Part shown: piece after piece, positions 1 to 12,800 of the stretch | Layout: each line of letters starts with the position of its first letter | Numbering within the stretch: the first letter of the stretch is position 1 | From: Cunninghamia lanceolata | Taxonomy: Eukaryota > Streptophyta > Pinopsida > Cupressales > Cupressaceae | Reading direction: 5' to 3' | DNA length: 64,000 nucleotides | Assembly: GCA_027924645.1 (NCBI GenBank) | Contig: BSBN01000763.1 | Span: 1,674,001 to 1,738,000, forward strand | Made by a program: the position numbers and the translations under genes | The notes under the pieces: generated by a model | Told to the model about the DNA's origin: nothing | What the model saw: only the letters and a program-made list of their open reading frames with translations | Database searches by the model: none

Positions 1-218
1 CATCCAACATTCCTCCAACAATAATCCTTCAAAATCTTGCATGCTCATGTGAGGTGGAGAAGAGCAATGGAGAAAAATCAAGCATAGCGTGGAATTTGGT
101 TTGCATTTACATTTGTTATTTTGATTTTCATGTTGTCTTGTGCTTCATTGTGCATTGCTAGGGTTTTATCATTGTTGTTTAATCATTTGCCCTGATTTGT
201 AATTTTACCCTAACTACA
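1..218 (+). repeat. E1 5' LTR, last 218 bases
   Basis: Ends in CTACA, pairing with the TGTAG start of the 3' LTR copy. It is collinear with 9091-9308. Substitutions are mostly C/T and A/G. Confidence 0.93.
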
Positions 219-220
219 TT

Positions 221-240
221 TGGCACGCCCAGTGGGGCTC
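221..240 (+). other. E1 primer-binding site
   Basis: A TGG-initial, GC-rich stretch (TGGCACGCCCAGTGGGGCTC) begins two bases after the LTR, the position where a tRNA 3' end primes minus-strand synthesis. I do not assign the tRNA with confidence; it is not the tRNA-Met type used by the other Gypsy elements here. Confidence 0.75.
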
Positions 241-1827
241 ACTTCGTTTGATCTTTTTTTGCAAGTTTTTGTAGTAAAAATTTGCATTTATATAACCCCC
301 ATTGTTGAGTTTTGTAGGTTTAATTAACTTTTTGTTGCAGATTTGCTACTTTTTGAACAAAACCCTAGGTTTTAAAGATTTCATCATATCTTCCAAACGG
401 CTTTGAATTTTTCTACAATACTTTAGCAAAAGTTTGTCCATGATATAAGAAAGCTACAACAGAAAAATTTTGGGTTTATCATGATTTTTACGGGATTTAT
501 CATGTTTTTATGTTTTTTTATAAAATCGCAATTTTAGGTGCAAATCAGCAAATTTTTTAGAAATTTTTATATTTCTAGAAATATCTCAAAATTCTAATGG
601 GGGTCTATGTTTTATAGATTTAATTTGGAGGTCATTTACAGTGTGAAAAAATTAGATCTTTGCTGACTGTATTGTTTTCATAAATCCATATTTTTGGGCA
701 CAAATCAGGGAATTTTTTTGATTTCTTTATATTTTCGGAAAGCTCTCTAAAAATTAATAGGGGTCTCTTCTTTAATTTTTTAATTTTTGAACCAAAAATA
801 TATTGAAATAATCAAATCTAATTCGGCTATGCATCTAAAATTACAATTTTCCTTGCCTGATGAGCCTATTTTTTATGCCTGCATTATAATATCATTTTTT
901 TTATGTTGTAGGTGATCATAAGGAGTTGGAGCAGCATTGGCATCGACATCTACAGCAATTTGGATAGCGAATTAACTAGGTGCAATCATTTCATTTCTCA
1001 TCTTCTAATCATTGTTTGCAAATACATTTCGATTTGGGCATAAAACGAACAACTTGCTTGCAAACACATCATTGAAATTGGGCTAAAAATGAACAAGTGT
1101 CTTTAGTCACACATTTGGATTTGGGATTAAAATGAATAAGTGCTTGAATTGTTTCACACATCTCATTTCTAAAGGGTCAATTAACAACTGTGAGTGTGAA
1201 TCAAGTGATAGCTCACTTGGTTTGCTTTTGTAAACCCTATCTAGGAGGCCTGCTTGGAGACACACCACTCCAAGGGATGACCTCAACCGAGGTTGAATCA
1301 AAAGACACCCTCATTGGGAGTTGTAAATCTTGTCACTCTTGGCTAAGCCCCAAAGAACTTTATACCTTTGGGAAGTGAAGGTGAAGGGTGGGTTACCCCT
1401 TTCTCCCGACTGTGTGGCAGGATTTCACTTTCAATTCCATAGTCAACCTTGTGCAATCTAGCCTAAGACCTAATTGGCCATACCCACTTGACTAGACATT
1501 AGGCTTGTTGATGTGTCTTCCATGTGTGCTTGCATAATCATCACATTTCATTTTCAAAGTCAACAATTGCTTATGTGTCTTGCGTGAGTGATTCATATGT
1601 GTATATGCATAATCATCTGTTTGAACATTGCCCAATCAAGCTATAAATACCAAACACATAAACAATTCATCCTACATTTGATCCACATCACCCAATTTTG
1701 TCATTCCACATCATATCCTAATCATACCCAAATCAATTTTATTCTGAACATATCCTAGTCGCATCCATACTCATTCCAAATTATCTCCACATCATCATCA
1801 ACCTAGTCCTACTCAATACTTGTCAAG
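241..1827 (+). other. E1 untranslated leader
   Basis: About 1.6 kb without a convincing coding frame. Two diverged copies of a roughly 175-base block (about 480-650 and 660-830) share an A-rich stretch ending in a GGGGTCT motif. Short open frames around 1107-1378 look like chance. Confidence 0.6.
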
Positions 1828-3990
1828 ATGGTCATAATCATTCAAGGGGGCTATCCCTCTAATCATGAGACAAATCCCAAGCCTAAGGTGACAATTCAAG
1901 GGGGTTATCCTTATAATCATGAGACAAATCCCAAGCCTAAGGTGACAATTAAAGGTGGTTATCTTCCTAATCCAAATCATGAGAAGAAACCAATCACAAT
2001 TAGAGGAGCCCCTCTTCCTAATCCAAATCATGAGGATAAACCAAGACCCAAGGTCACAATTAAAGGTGGCTATCCTCCTAATCCAAATCATGAAAGCGAA
2101 CCAAAGCCCAAGATCACAATTAAAGGAGCCTCTCCTCCTCAGACCAAGTTTATACTTCGAGGAGGATATATCTTTATTGATGAGGATGAGACAAGTCCAA
2201 AACCTAATCCATCCACACATCAAATCAATTCCACATCAACTTATCCCACTTCATACCAATCTAATCCATCCACACATCAAATCAATTCTACATCAACTTA
2301 TCCCACTTCATCTCAACCAAATTCATCCACATGTCATATCAACCCTTTATCAACCTATCACAACCCTTATCCATATCAATCCATATCACAACAATCATTA
2401 TCCTATGCAACCTCTCCATCATCATCACATCAACACATTTACCAACATCAACAACAAATCATATCACAATAAGAAGTCCAAACACCATCCCAACCTCAAC
2501 AAATTTCACATCAACCTTACATGTCATCATCTTCAACTTCCTATCAACCTAATCCACCTATCCACCAAGTCAATGCCACATCAACCTATGAATATCCACC
2601 TCAAGCTTATTCAATCCCTCATGCTGACATTCCAATGCACTACCAAGCCCATCCACAAGGCAATCAAGTGATATCACAAGAACAACATTCAAGTCCAAAT
2701 GGCCTTTTGTATATAAATCAAGTGAGCACAAGTCAACCTTGCTGACAAGATCAAATGCCCTCAACTTCATATCGACCCCAAGACCTTTTGTTTACATATC
2801 CTACCATTACACCTAGCTTCCAAGACTATCAATGGCCTCCACAACAACCACAAGTGAGCCTAAGTCCACCTTTACAACAAGAAGCACATCCAAGTCCAAG
2901 TAGTCCCTTGTACATAAATCAAACAAGCCCAAGTTATCCTATGCAAGATCTAATAACCTTTGACAAGGGAGATACCAATCTAGAGTGGCCTCCACCATCC
3001 AATCCCATGCCAATATATGAGCCAACAAGTCCTATCCCAACACCATCATGTGATCCCATTCCTAGTCCATTGGTCCATCAACCTTCCAAATCACCAAGCC
3101 CTTCATTACCTTCATGACCATCTCGTTCTAATCCTTCACCAAAGGAGGCTGCTGAGATAGTTCTACAAAGAATGCTTGAAGCAAAGCTCATTGAACTTCC
3201 TGAAGTCAAACCATGTGAAGAAAGTCCATATGATGAACATGATTATTGTGCATACCATAGGACCAAAGGCCATAATACAAATCAATGCCCAATATTTGTC
3301 TCAATTGTTTACAAGGTGTACCTACCTACAATAAGAAATCATGCCACATCATCCCAATCCCATCTGTCACACCCATCTAGTCCACATCCTAATCCATCAA
3401 ACTCCATTATCCTTCCATCTAATCAAAATCCTAGTCCTACACTTACAACATCATCCTCTATTATTGCTCATCCATTATATTTCCCATCCACTCATACCCT
3501 TGCAAAGAATGTGATCCATTGGCTACTAGCTAGGAATAAACTATCTCCATGTCAAACACCCATTCATGAGCCTACCAAAAAACTTTCAAAGGTCATGTTC
3601 AATCCTATAATCCCATCATGTGGTCCACCTATCCTTGAGCCTATCCAAGAGCCCACAATTAACATTCTTAGCCCTTCAAGCCCATCATGTGACCTACAAG
3701 CCATCAAGCCTATTTGCGAACCTCCTATCATTAATCCAAGTCAAGAGTCATCATGTTCTCATGTTGTTGACCAAGAGCCTATCCAAGAGTCTTCCACTTC
3801 CATTCAAACAACCCAAGAGGTATGTCAAAGGTTTACTCCTAAGCATGTGGAAACATTAAGCCCTAGTCCAGCTCAAGATCAAAACACTTTCATGCAACCT
3901 ATCCATAACATTTACCTTCTCATGATCAAGATGATATCTATGATGAAGAACCTATTAAAAAGTACCTTGATCCTATCCATAATCCCATAA
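1828..3990 (+). pseudogene. E1 gag-like protein, N-terminal and zinc-finger part
   Basis: One reading frame runs from the ATG at 1828 to 3990, broken by stops near 2470 (TAA), 2743 (TGA) and 3115 (TGA). Residues 1-110 are about five imperfect copies of a 20-residue unit built on K-V-T-I-K-G-G-Y-P with N-P-N-H-E. The middle is Pro/Ser/Thr/His-rich and low in complexity. Near 3172-3300 a segment with L-I-E-L-P-E followed by C-A-Y-H-R-x-K-G-H-N-T-x-Q-C resembles the zinc-finger-like end of gag in Tat/Ogre-type plant Gypsy elements. No protease active site or polymerase motif is present. The product would be a structural, nucleic-acid-binding protein. A frame change follows after 3990. Confidence 0.7.
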
Positions 3991-4127
3991 CCATCCATGA
4001 GCAAGATATCCAAATTGCTCCTAGTCATCCTCCATCTAGTCCTATCCATAACGAGCAAGCATCCACTTGTCATAATGAGACATGTGCCTCTCAAGAACAC
4101 ATAAGCATAGAAGATCAAACAAATAAC

Positions 4128-5381
4128 TTGGATCTTAGTGAACACAATGCTAATGATCCTCCCTCCACATCTACCATCGATCCCATTTCAAGTCCACCAT
4201 CATGTCCTAGTGGTCTTACCACCTTCCTCCATGAATGTTCTTCCTTAGGACAACAACAACCATTGTCCTCCATTTCATCTTCTCCATCCAATAAAGAACT
4301 CAAGTCTAGTTCCCAAAACACATCTAGTCCCATAGTCAATCGCATCCTCCAAAACATGAACTACAAAGGTAAAGGCCTAGGCCTTTATGAACAAGATATT
4401 TTGGAGCCAAACCATGTCAAAGTTCCTCTATGCTCATATGGCCTTGGATACACACCCCAAGGTAAACAAGCTAAAGATGTTGGTAATCCCTTCATACATA
4501 CTAAACCTATCACTTTCCATCACACCCCCCATCATCTACCCAAAACATATGTAGCCATTCCAACTCCATCATCCTATAAAAGTCAAAAGCATGTGACTGT
4601 ACACCCTCTTCCATCCAATTTGCCTCCACTTTTACCAACTCCAAATATCCCTCCATCCACCTTGCCACCATTTCTTCCAACACCTAACATACCTATCATT
4701 CATAAGTATCCTTACATTCCTAATCATGGCCAACAAAAGCACACATCGTTTAAACATGAAGCTTTCATTCATTCCACCAACCCCACTTCCATCAAACCCA
4801 TGGGATTCCAAAATAAACATTTGGATGTCTTTATCTATAAAGCCAAAAATTGAACTAAAACTCCTAAGGACCCTCATGCCTTAGGGCATCAATGTGAAAA
4901 GTCTCTAAATCATCCATCTTCTAAGCAAGGTACATTCACAAAGCTATCCAAGCCCATACCTCCAAAAGCAAAGCCTAAAAGCAAAATGGTTTGGGTTCCT
5001 AAGCAAATAGCTAGCAAGTCAAATGAGGCATTCTCATCCACATCTCAAGAATCCCAATCACCTATCTCCATCCAAAAGCCTACTTCCATCCAAAAATTCC
5101 ATTCCCTTCAAAAATCCCACAAGAAAAATAAAAACACAAAAAATACTAAATCTATGTGGGTTCCTAAATCACTTCATCAACCATCTCCTAAGAAAACATC
5201 TCCATTGCTTCCTACACCACCATCTCACCAAAAGCTTCAATGTTTATCACGGTGTGTGCAGTCATTGGTCATGGTTCCCTTTCACTCTGCAACACCTCCA
5301 CACAACTACATCTCCCCAACCTTCAAGCACTATCTTACATATCTTCCCCATCACCTTACTATGGTCCATGCTTTTGCATAA
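4128..5381 (+). pseudogene. E1 gag-like continuation with G-patch-like motif
   Basis: Continues the preceding protein in another frame, with one internal stop near 4851 (TGA). Around 4345-4470 the glycine pattern (Y-K-G-K-G-L-G-L, then E-P, then Y-G-L-G-Y-T-P) resembles a G-patch, a short RNA-binding motif also found beside the protease of some retroelements. The rest is Pro/Ser-rich with Lys-rich stretches and two W-V-P-K motifs (about 4990 and 5155). The frame ends at 5381. An exact function cannot be given; a separate spliced product is possible but not visible. Confidence 0.55.
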
Positions 5382-8214
5382 GCCCTGCATAATCCACATC
5401 ATAATCTACTATCCCCCATCCTTACACAAAGCTTTCATCATCCATTATCTACCTAATTCATCTCCCATCCACGCAATCCCTTATCAACATCTATGAGCAT
5501 AATGACATGGTCCATGCGAAGACACCATCCATCTCTAAAGGGACACTGTCAACCTTCATAGCACTAAACATTTGAGTCCCTCCTATCCATTACCATGGTG
5601 AAAACCTGGCAAACAAGCGCCATGTGTAATTGTCAACTCATCTAAAAGCAAAAAAAAAAATGAAAAAACCAAAAAAAATCAAAAAAATAAAGAGAAATCC
5701 CTTTGTCCAATGGTGAAAACCTAGTAAAACAGGCGCCTTGGATAAGTACCATGATGAAAACCTGGCAAATAGGCATCATGTGTAGGTTGATCTTCTATGT
5801 CACTTACACTTGGGGGCACATTGTCTCATCCAACCTATCCATTTCTGAACTATCTATCCCATTATATCATTCTCCATCCTACCATCCTTAGCCATTACAT
5901 AAACATGCCTATCCTATTGAACCCATTTTATCCATCCTCTTGCCTTTTGACTTTGATGAAGACATAGGGGCAAAATGTTGAACCATGTTTGGATATTTCT
6001 TGACATACCTTCTTTCCAAACCAAGGCCTATCCATTGACCATTTATCCATCCCATTCAAACCAATCCATCATGTCATCCCTTTGTCATGAGCCTTGCTAA
6101 ATAAAATCCATCATGTGTCATGCAAAAAATCCTAAGCATTACCACCTAGAATGGGGCAAGTTCCTCCTATGCAACATAGCCTTTGGAGATCACATCCTAG
6201 CTCCCTTATGATCCATCCACTATGGTGTATCCTTATCATGAGCTTTCCATATTATAGCTTATCCCCATTCATTTATCTTGAGCTTTCCACTATAGCCTAC
6301 CTATTTGTTTATCATGAGGCATGCATTCATCTCTTATATGGCCTATCCTCTTATATATCCTTCCAACTCTCATAATCTTGCCGTCACATTTACTATGAGC
6401 CCATCCTTTTATCCATCCATCATATCCATCCTCCCACATCCTTTGCACCTAGACTTGGTTTTCTTCCCTTGTCATTGGTATCAAGCAAAAAGGCTACCCC
6501 AATTGTAAATCCATTGACATTCAAAACATTTCAAAAACTCAAAAAAAAATCAAAATATCCCAAAAAAAAACCAAAAAAAAATCAAATATATTAAAAAATC
6601 TAAAAAATCACTATCCAACGAAAAATCCAAGCAAAAAAACCAATCACATCATCTAAATGAATCCACTCCATCAACATTCAATCAAAATCATCATCATCAA
6701 TTCTTCCTATCAATAACATTCTTTCATCTATTTCAATCAATCATTTCTTCCAATCATAGCAATCAAATCACTCTAAGCAATGATCTTAAATCCAAGTCAC
6801 ACTAATCCATATCAAGCAAGCTAATCAATCACGGAACATTATCCAATAAAATCAACAAGTTTTTGATCCTAATCTTGTCATGAACCAAATTAATCAGCAT
6901 CAATCATCATCAATGGGATATAGCGTTCCCACATCCTTGTGTTGCTCTAGGGATATAGCTTTCCCTACAATGACAACACTATCCTCATCATCAATCAAAC
7001 AATCAATTATTGGTTTATGACTTGACAAGGGCAATACCTTGTTTGTTTACAATCCTTTGAGCACATTGAGAACACTTGCTTATGCTTAAATTGAGTGGAT
7101 ACTCTAATCATCACACCATCACTATCATCATTCAAAACAATCCAATCATCAAAACAATCAACCCAGCAATAGCAACCATCACAACCAAAGCACAACAAGC
7201 CAACCATCAAAGCAAATCCTATCAATCATCAACATCAAAACCAAAGCAAATCAACTCAAAGCACGTCAAACTAGCCATCAAAACAAAATCCAATCACTTC
7301 AGCAAATCAAAAGTAGCTCAATCCACCACATATCATCCCATCATCAACATTTCATCAAATCAATCTTCATCAATCATTTCATCATCTTCAAATCGTTCCA
7401 AGCAATGATCCAAATGTAAGCCCATCCTTAATCCATACCAATCACATTAATCAATCAAGCCAAGTTATCCAATTGCAATCAATGGTCTTGATCCGAGCCT
7501 TGTTGTAAGCCAAATCAATCAACCAACCAACTTAGCAAACAACCTTGTGTTGATCTAGGGATATAGCTTTCCCCGCAATGACAACACTCTCAACTATCAT
7601 CAACCAGCAATTAATCATTGGTTTACAGCTTGACAGGGGCAATACCTTGTTTGTTTTTGAATCATTTGTGCATGCTTGCTTTCTTGCTTGTGTGTGTTAT
7701 CATTTTATCTTGCATTTGTATCACATCGGTACCAATCCAGCTAATATTCATATCTTGTGTATGTTGGAATAGCTTTTTGCACTATCCTTTGCATTTAAGG
7801 TCATATCATACCTTTTGTGCATTAGGACTTCAATGCTCTAAGTTTTCTTCCTCATACGTCAGACAAGGTTGTATTATGCTGGGCCATGAGACACATTGTC
7901 ACCCTGGTCCTTATACCTTGGTGCATAACGTCTTGTGCTATATCACACATCATGGTTGCTCACCTTCATTGCAGCATAACGCATCATCCATTTCTTCTAT
8001 CCATTCCCTTAGCTATCTTTCTTAGCCAAACCATTTCTTTTCGAGAGCCTACCCATGTTTGTCCAACCCGCCTATCCTCTCAAGGGGGCATCATCATCCT
8101 ATCATTCCATCATCATCTTATTCTTTTCATCATTATCCCTATCAATTATCCATACCTTAACTTCTTTGAAATGATGTTACTCGACATAAAGCTCATCATC
8201 TTGAACATCATCTC
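5382..8214 (+). other. E1 3' internal non-coding region
   Basis: No supported gene. It contains three copies of a short motif around ATGGTGAAAACCTGGCAAA (about 5593, 5710, 5750), A-rich runs at 5650-5690 and 6538-6615, and short Pro/His/Ile-rich frames with no domain. Two blocks near 6780-7060 and 7390-7660 are diverged direct repeats offset by about 608 bases; both carry CTAGGGATATAGCTTTCCC and a GGGCAATACCTTGTTTGTTT segment. Confidence 0.6.
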
Positions 8215-8228
8215 AAAGAGGGGCAAAA
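8215..8228 (+). other. E1 polypurine tract
   Basis: AAAGAGGGGCAAAA lies directly before the TG of the 3' LTR, the expected place for the plus-strand primer. Confidence 0.88.
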
Positions 8229-9308
8229 TGTAGACACCCAATATTGTCCCAAATTTGTCCATGTCTTGCAACACCTTGATAAAAACATAACTTAGACATC
8301 ATGTAGCATTTTGTCTTAATCCCACTCTTAATCCATCCCTAATCCATTAGCCAGTTAATTAAATAAATTTTATTTATTTAATTAAAATCCCATTTAATCC
8401 CATCCTTATCCTACTTAGCCAATTAATTAAATAAATTTTATTTATTTAATTAATATCCAACTCATATCCCAATTAATTCAAATATTTTATTTGAATTAAG
8501 TTCCCCACTATCCAATTAATTAAATAAATTTTAGTTATTTAATTAATATCCAACTCATATCCCAACTAATTCAAATATTTTATTTGAATTAAGTTCTCAT
8601 TATAAGCCGACTTTCCAATTAATTAAATAAATTTTATTTATTTAATTAATTTATCTTATCATTAAGCTGACATGTGTGCCTCTTTCATTTAAAAAAGATA
8701 AATGGTACTACACCCTTTTATTTAATATCTTTTATATGTAGTACTTTTTATGTACACAAGCACACATGAGCCCTATCCTTCTCCCTCCACTTGTCAAATG
8801 ACTACAACTCCCTTGAAGAGTAGGATAACTGAATCAATCCTAGCCGTCCACATCAATCATTTAACTTTTTAATCTCAACCATCCATTTGAACCAAGCCTT
8901 TTCTATAAATCAAACCCCTCATAATCCATTAGCATGCATTGAGCCTTAAGCACCCTTATTCTGTCAAATTTTCTAAGATGCATTGATCCTCAAGTATCCA
9001 CATGCTGTCAAAATATCAATAGAGCCTTTGCATCCTTCATCTATCATTCATTCTAGTATCTTCATCTTAATGTTATGCTGCAGAAGTGAGCATCTAACAT
9101 TCCTCCAACAATAATCCTTCAAAATCTTGTATGCTCATGCGAGGTGGAGAAGAGCAATGGAGATAAATCAAGCATAGCATGGAGATCGGTTTGCATTTAC
9201 ATTTGTTATTTTGATTTTCATGTTGTCTTGTGCTTCATTGTGCATTGCTAGGGTTTTATCATTGTTGTTTAATCATTTGCCCTGATTTGCAATTTTACCC
9301 TAACTACA
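8229..9308 (+). repeat. E1 3' LTR, 1080 bp
   Basis: Begins TGTAGACACCC and ends CCCTAACTACA, a perfect 5-base terminal inverted repeat. A TATA-like TATAAAT at 8904-8910 could serve transcription. The U3 part holds nested AT palindromes (separate entry). Confidence 0.92.
8355..8650 (+). repeat. Array of AT-rich palindromes in the E1 LTR
   Basis: Four near-identical 30-34 base palindromes centred on AAATAAATTTTATTTATTT (about 8355-8385, 8421-8454, 8513-8545, 8617-8650) alternate with two copies of a second palindrome around CAAATATTTTATTTG (about 8475-8497 and 8567-8590). Each can fold on itself. They may be cis elements of the LTR promoter or simply expanded repeats. Confidence 0.8.
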
Positions 9309-9810
9309 GTCATGAAGAGAAGAAATCAAACCATATGTTCACCAAGACATTCCACAACTAGATACAGTCGATGCTAACTTCAAAGGAAAGGTATGAAGAC
9401 AACACATGCAAGCTGATATGCACTCCAAGGGATGCAGCAAATCAAAGCATATATCAAGAATTCACACACTAATTACTCAAGATTTACGATGGATTGTAAT
9501 CAAAACCAGTCTTCTCATTCATTAAGTATGCAAGAACATATATGTATACAACAACTTTGAAAAGAGCCCTGAATATTTCAGCAAACAAATTTCAATTAAG
9601 TTTCCAATGTTTAAAATGAGGCATCCCTGCACCTTTTATAGAACAAGGTGAGGGAGCGGTTACAATTGATCTACGATCAAAATTTATCTATTAAGATCTA
9701 CAGTTTACATTTCATTGACTAAGTCAATCCTTTCCACATGGCACAGGTTGCCAGCTGGCAACCATCTAGGCAACTTATACTTTCCTAAGTACCTGATGCA
9801 TATATTCCTT
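9309..9810. other. Flank between E1 and the end of B0
   Basis: No coding frame. Read on the - strand it follows the stop of B0 and contains TTCTATAAAAGGTGCAGGG (about 9625-9645), a good TATA-type promoter sequence, so this could be part of a 3' LTR or of a downstream promoter. I found no second copy of it in the window, so no LTR is called. Confidence 0.45.
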
Positions 9811-12800
9811 TTATGATGCATCTTCATCATCATCTTTATTATCAGGATCATCACTTTCAATGCTTTCACTCTCTTCATCATCATGATGATTATCCTTTTG
9901 AATATGGACCTGCATAGCTATCCTGATATTCTCATATGCTTGCACTATCTTCTCCAATTCTCTGCCATCCTGAGTTCTCGCTTTGGCAATGGCATGTTTA
10001 TGCACCTGATATTTGCTCCAGAGAGATTCCAATTTATTCCTCTTGTTGTTAGATGTTTCATTATAATCTTCCACCTTGACCTTTATTCTCATTACTTTAT
10101 CCAGCACTTCTTCTGTCAAGTGGTTGAGAGGGTCATCAGCTACCTACTGAAAATTGCCATGTAGAGCTTTAATGGAAAACTCTTCATCCTAATTTTCTAT
10201 CTTTCCCTCTATCTTTCCTTCTAATGTTTCCAAAACTTCAGCCTCACGAGACATCATATCATGTAGCTTCATGCTGATATTCCTTAGTTTATTGTTGCAT
10301 CTTTTAAGCACATCACATTCAAACCTAATGTGTTTATTCTAGATATCAATCAATAGGGCTGTGTTATTATTCAGTACTTGATTCTTTATTAGAATCTGTG
10401 GATCAATCCTCCTCATTTCATCTAAGGCACTCAGAACCTTTTCCAATTGAAATGACCTCCTCCCGATTTCCATCTGCAGTTTATCTACCTTTCTCCTGGA
10501 GGTGCCTAAAGAATTCCACCTCTTTAAAGAGGCTTTTACCACTTCCTCTGCTTCATCAAATGTGGATAACATCCACTTTCTCATTATGGATGACTCATGC
10601 TTCATGAGATCTAATTTATTTACCTCCTCTTGAGAAATAGTAGTCAATGGGACTGCATGACCACTCGGTGTATCATCAGGGTTAATTAACCTTTTTATAT
10701 ATGCATGCAGCTGAGCAATGTGCTCTTTATGCTGCTTATTTTTCTCTTTCTCTCTTTTCACTCTTTGAGTTAATAAATCAATAATGTCCTTACCTTCCTG
10801 GCCTTCCTGATCTTCATTGGCAAATCCCAAATCTACTGTAGTAATCTGGAACTCATCCAAAGTGATCTTGCCCTTTTCTTTATCAACTGTAGGAACAGCT
10901 ACTTGGGCTGTTCTCCTGCCTGTATCAAGATCCCTTCTTATTGCAGAAGTTAATCTTGCCTTCCTCCTTGGCTTTATTAGAGTCTCTAAAAATAATGTCA
11001 AAACATCAAACTCTTGTATCTCTAGTCCAGACTCGGTACTTATCTCTTTCTCCAGCCATGAGGGAATTTGGTCTCCGGATCCTGGGTGTCCACCATCATG
11101 ATGATGATCATCCTGATTTCCAGTAACTGTATCTATTCTTGATGGAGATGGTGACTTTCTTATTTCTTCCTCATGATGCTCTTCATGAAGGTGATCTTTG
11201 AGTATATCCTCCTATTGAGGACCTTCTTTTCCTTGAGGGTGATCTTGCTGATCATCTACATATTTATCTTGATCCTGATCTTTTACCTCCTCCCTGGGTA
11301 TCTCATCCACTTTGGTGATTTCCTCATCATGAGGCATATTAGCATCCATGGATGTTACTATATCTTCCTTAGGCTGCTCCATCTGATCTGTAGCTATAAT
11401 CTGTTCTGTAGTTGTGATAACTACCTCTTGAGTTTTGTGATCACCAGAACCTGATATTTCTTTATCTTCTTTGTCCTTTAGTGGAATTTCTACTGCTTTG
11501 GGCTAAGCCGATGCATCCTGTTGTTGTTGACCCATATCTGGAGTTTTATCTTCCATCTATTTAACCTTTTCAACATTTTTTGTCCTTTCAGGTGTACCTA
11601 CTGTATCTTTAGGATTGACATCCTTTACATATGTTAAATCTATTACTACAGGACTTATCACCTGATCAACTAATGCATCGAGTCCTATTTGTTGTGCAAT
11701 CTTCTCTAGACTCTTTTCCTTTTCTTGCTCCATTTGCTTTAGCTCTTCTAACACCACTTGTACTACTGGGGTTCCATGAGGAGTTATCCAGGTATTAGCA
11801 GCAAGGGTTTCCATCTTTTGTGAAGCTACATCTTTCACTACCTCATCATCAGATAGGTCAATTGTCTCATCCAATGAGACTAGATCACTTTGTACTTCCT
11901 TAGAGGCCTCTTTCAATTGTTCTTCTGCTTGTTCGGTCTTGAACTTTACAATGGTGGGAAGTGGAACATTATGTTGTAGTTCCCTGTTGAATACTTCCCC
12001 TCCTGCCCCTTTTAGCACTATTGGGGGTTGTTTTATTTCACCTCTCATTGAAGTCCTTGGTTTTTTAGGTGTAGTTGATATCACCTGAGGTGCTTTCCTC
12101 TTTCTTGTGAAGGATATAGGACCTTCCTCTTCTTCAGGCTCTTCTTCTAGAGGGATATCCTTCTCTATTTCCTTATGTGATGCCTGACCCTCTTCATATA
12201 TATCAGCAGGATGTGCAACTGGCCTCTGGATTCCTTTAGCCTTTTGTTTATCCATGGGAGGCGGTGCGGATGATGCTGATATTTGTCCTAATCCTGATGC
12301 ATCTTCAGCTGACCTCTCTATTCTTTCAATTATAACCCCTTTGGGTTTAGGATCAGTCTTCTTACCTCTTGAAGACCTCTTGCTTTTTTCAGGAGGTGGT
12401 GCCTTTTCTGCTTTGGATTTCCTCTTTTCAACCAGGAAATCATCATATTCACCTTTAGGAACCTCCTATCTCTTCTTCTTATTATCAACCGTAAGGGCTA
12501 CTCCCTTCTTCTTCAATGTATCTGTTTGTTCATTGACCCATGCCTGGGTCAGCTGCAATATCCTTCCTGTGAATGGATCTAAAGAAATATCTTCAGGCAT
12601 AGTAAGATCTGGCGTGGATATTGTATCATTATATATCTTTTTCTCTTCATACTCATCTGCCATTATATTACCATCATCCCTCTTAAACTATGCAGGGACT
12701 GAAATACAGTCGAAGGTCCTAATCTGGTTAAGGGTCAATCTTTGATACCTTCTCCTTCTGGCCTCAGCCTCATCCTCGCAATCTGCCCAAAAATCTTCAA

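Larger units (their letters stand above)
1..9308 (+). mobile_element. E1: pol-less LTR retrotransposon with gag-like ORF
   Basis: The window opens inside the 5' LTR (1-218) and the complete 3' LTR ends at 9308. The 218 bases at the start align without gaps to 9091-9308, with about 9 differences counted by eye. A primer-binding site follows the 5' LTR and a purine tract precedes the 3' LTR. The internal 8 kb contains a decayed gag-like frame and no trace of RT, RNase H or integrase motifs in either strand. This matches the non-autonomous class known as TR-GAG or LARD elements. The five bases after the element (GTCAT, 9309-9313) would be the target duplication; its partner lies outside the window. 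Confidence 0.9.

Noticed and set aside
1813..2223. Open frame on the - strand opposite the E1 gag repeats
   Set aside because: Shadow of the tandem repeats on the + strand; its repeats follow the same period.
9309..9810. 3' LTR of the B0 segment
   Set aside because: It has a good TATA box on the - strand, but no second copy near 14100-15609 was found.
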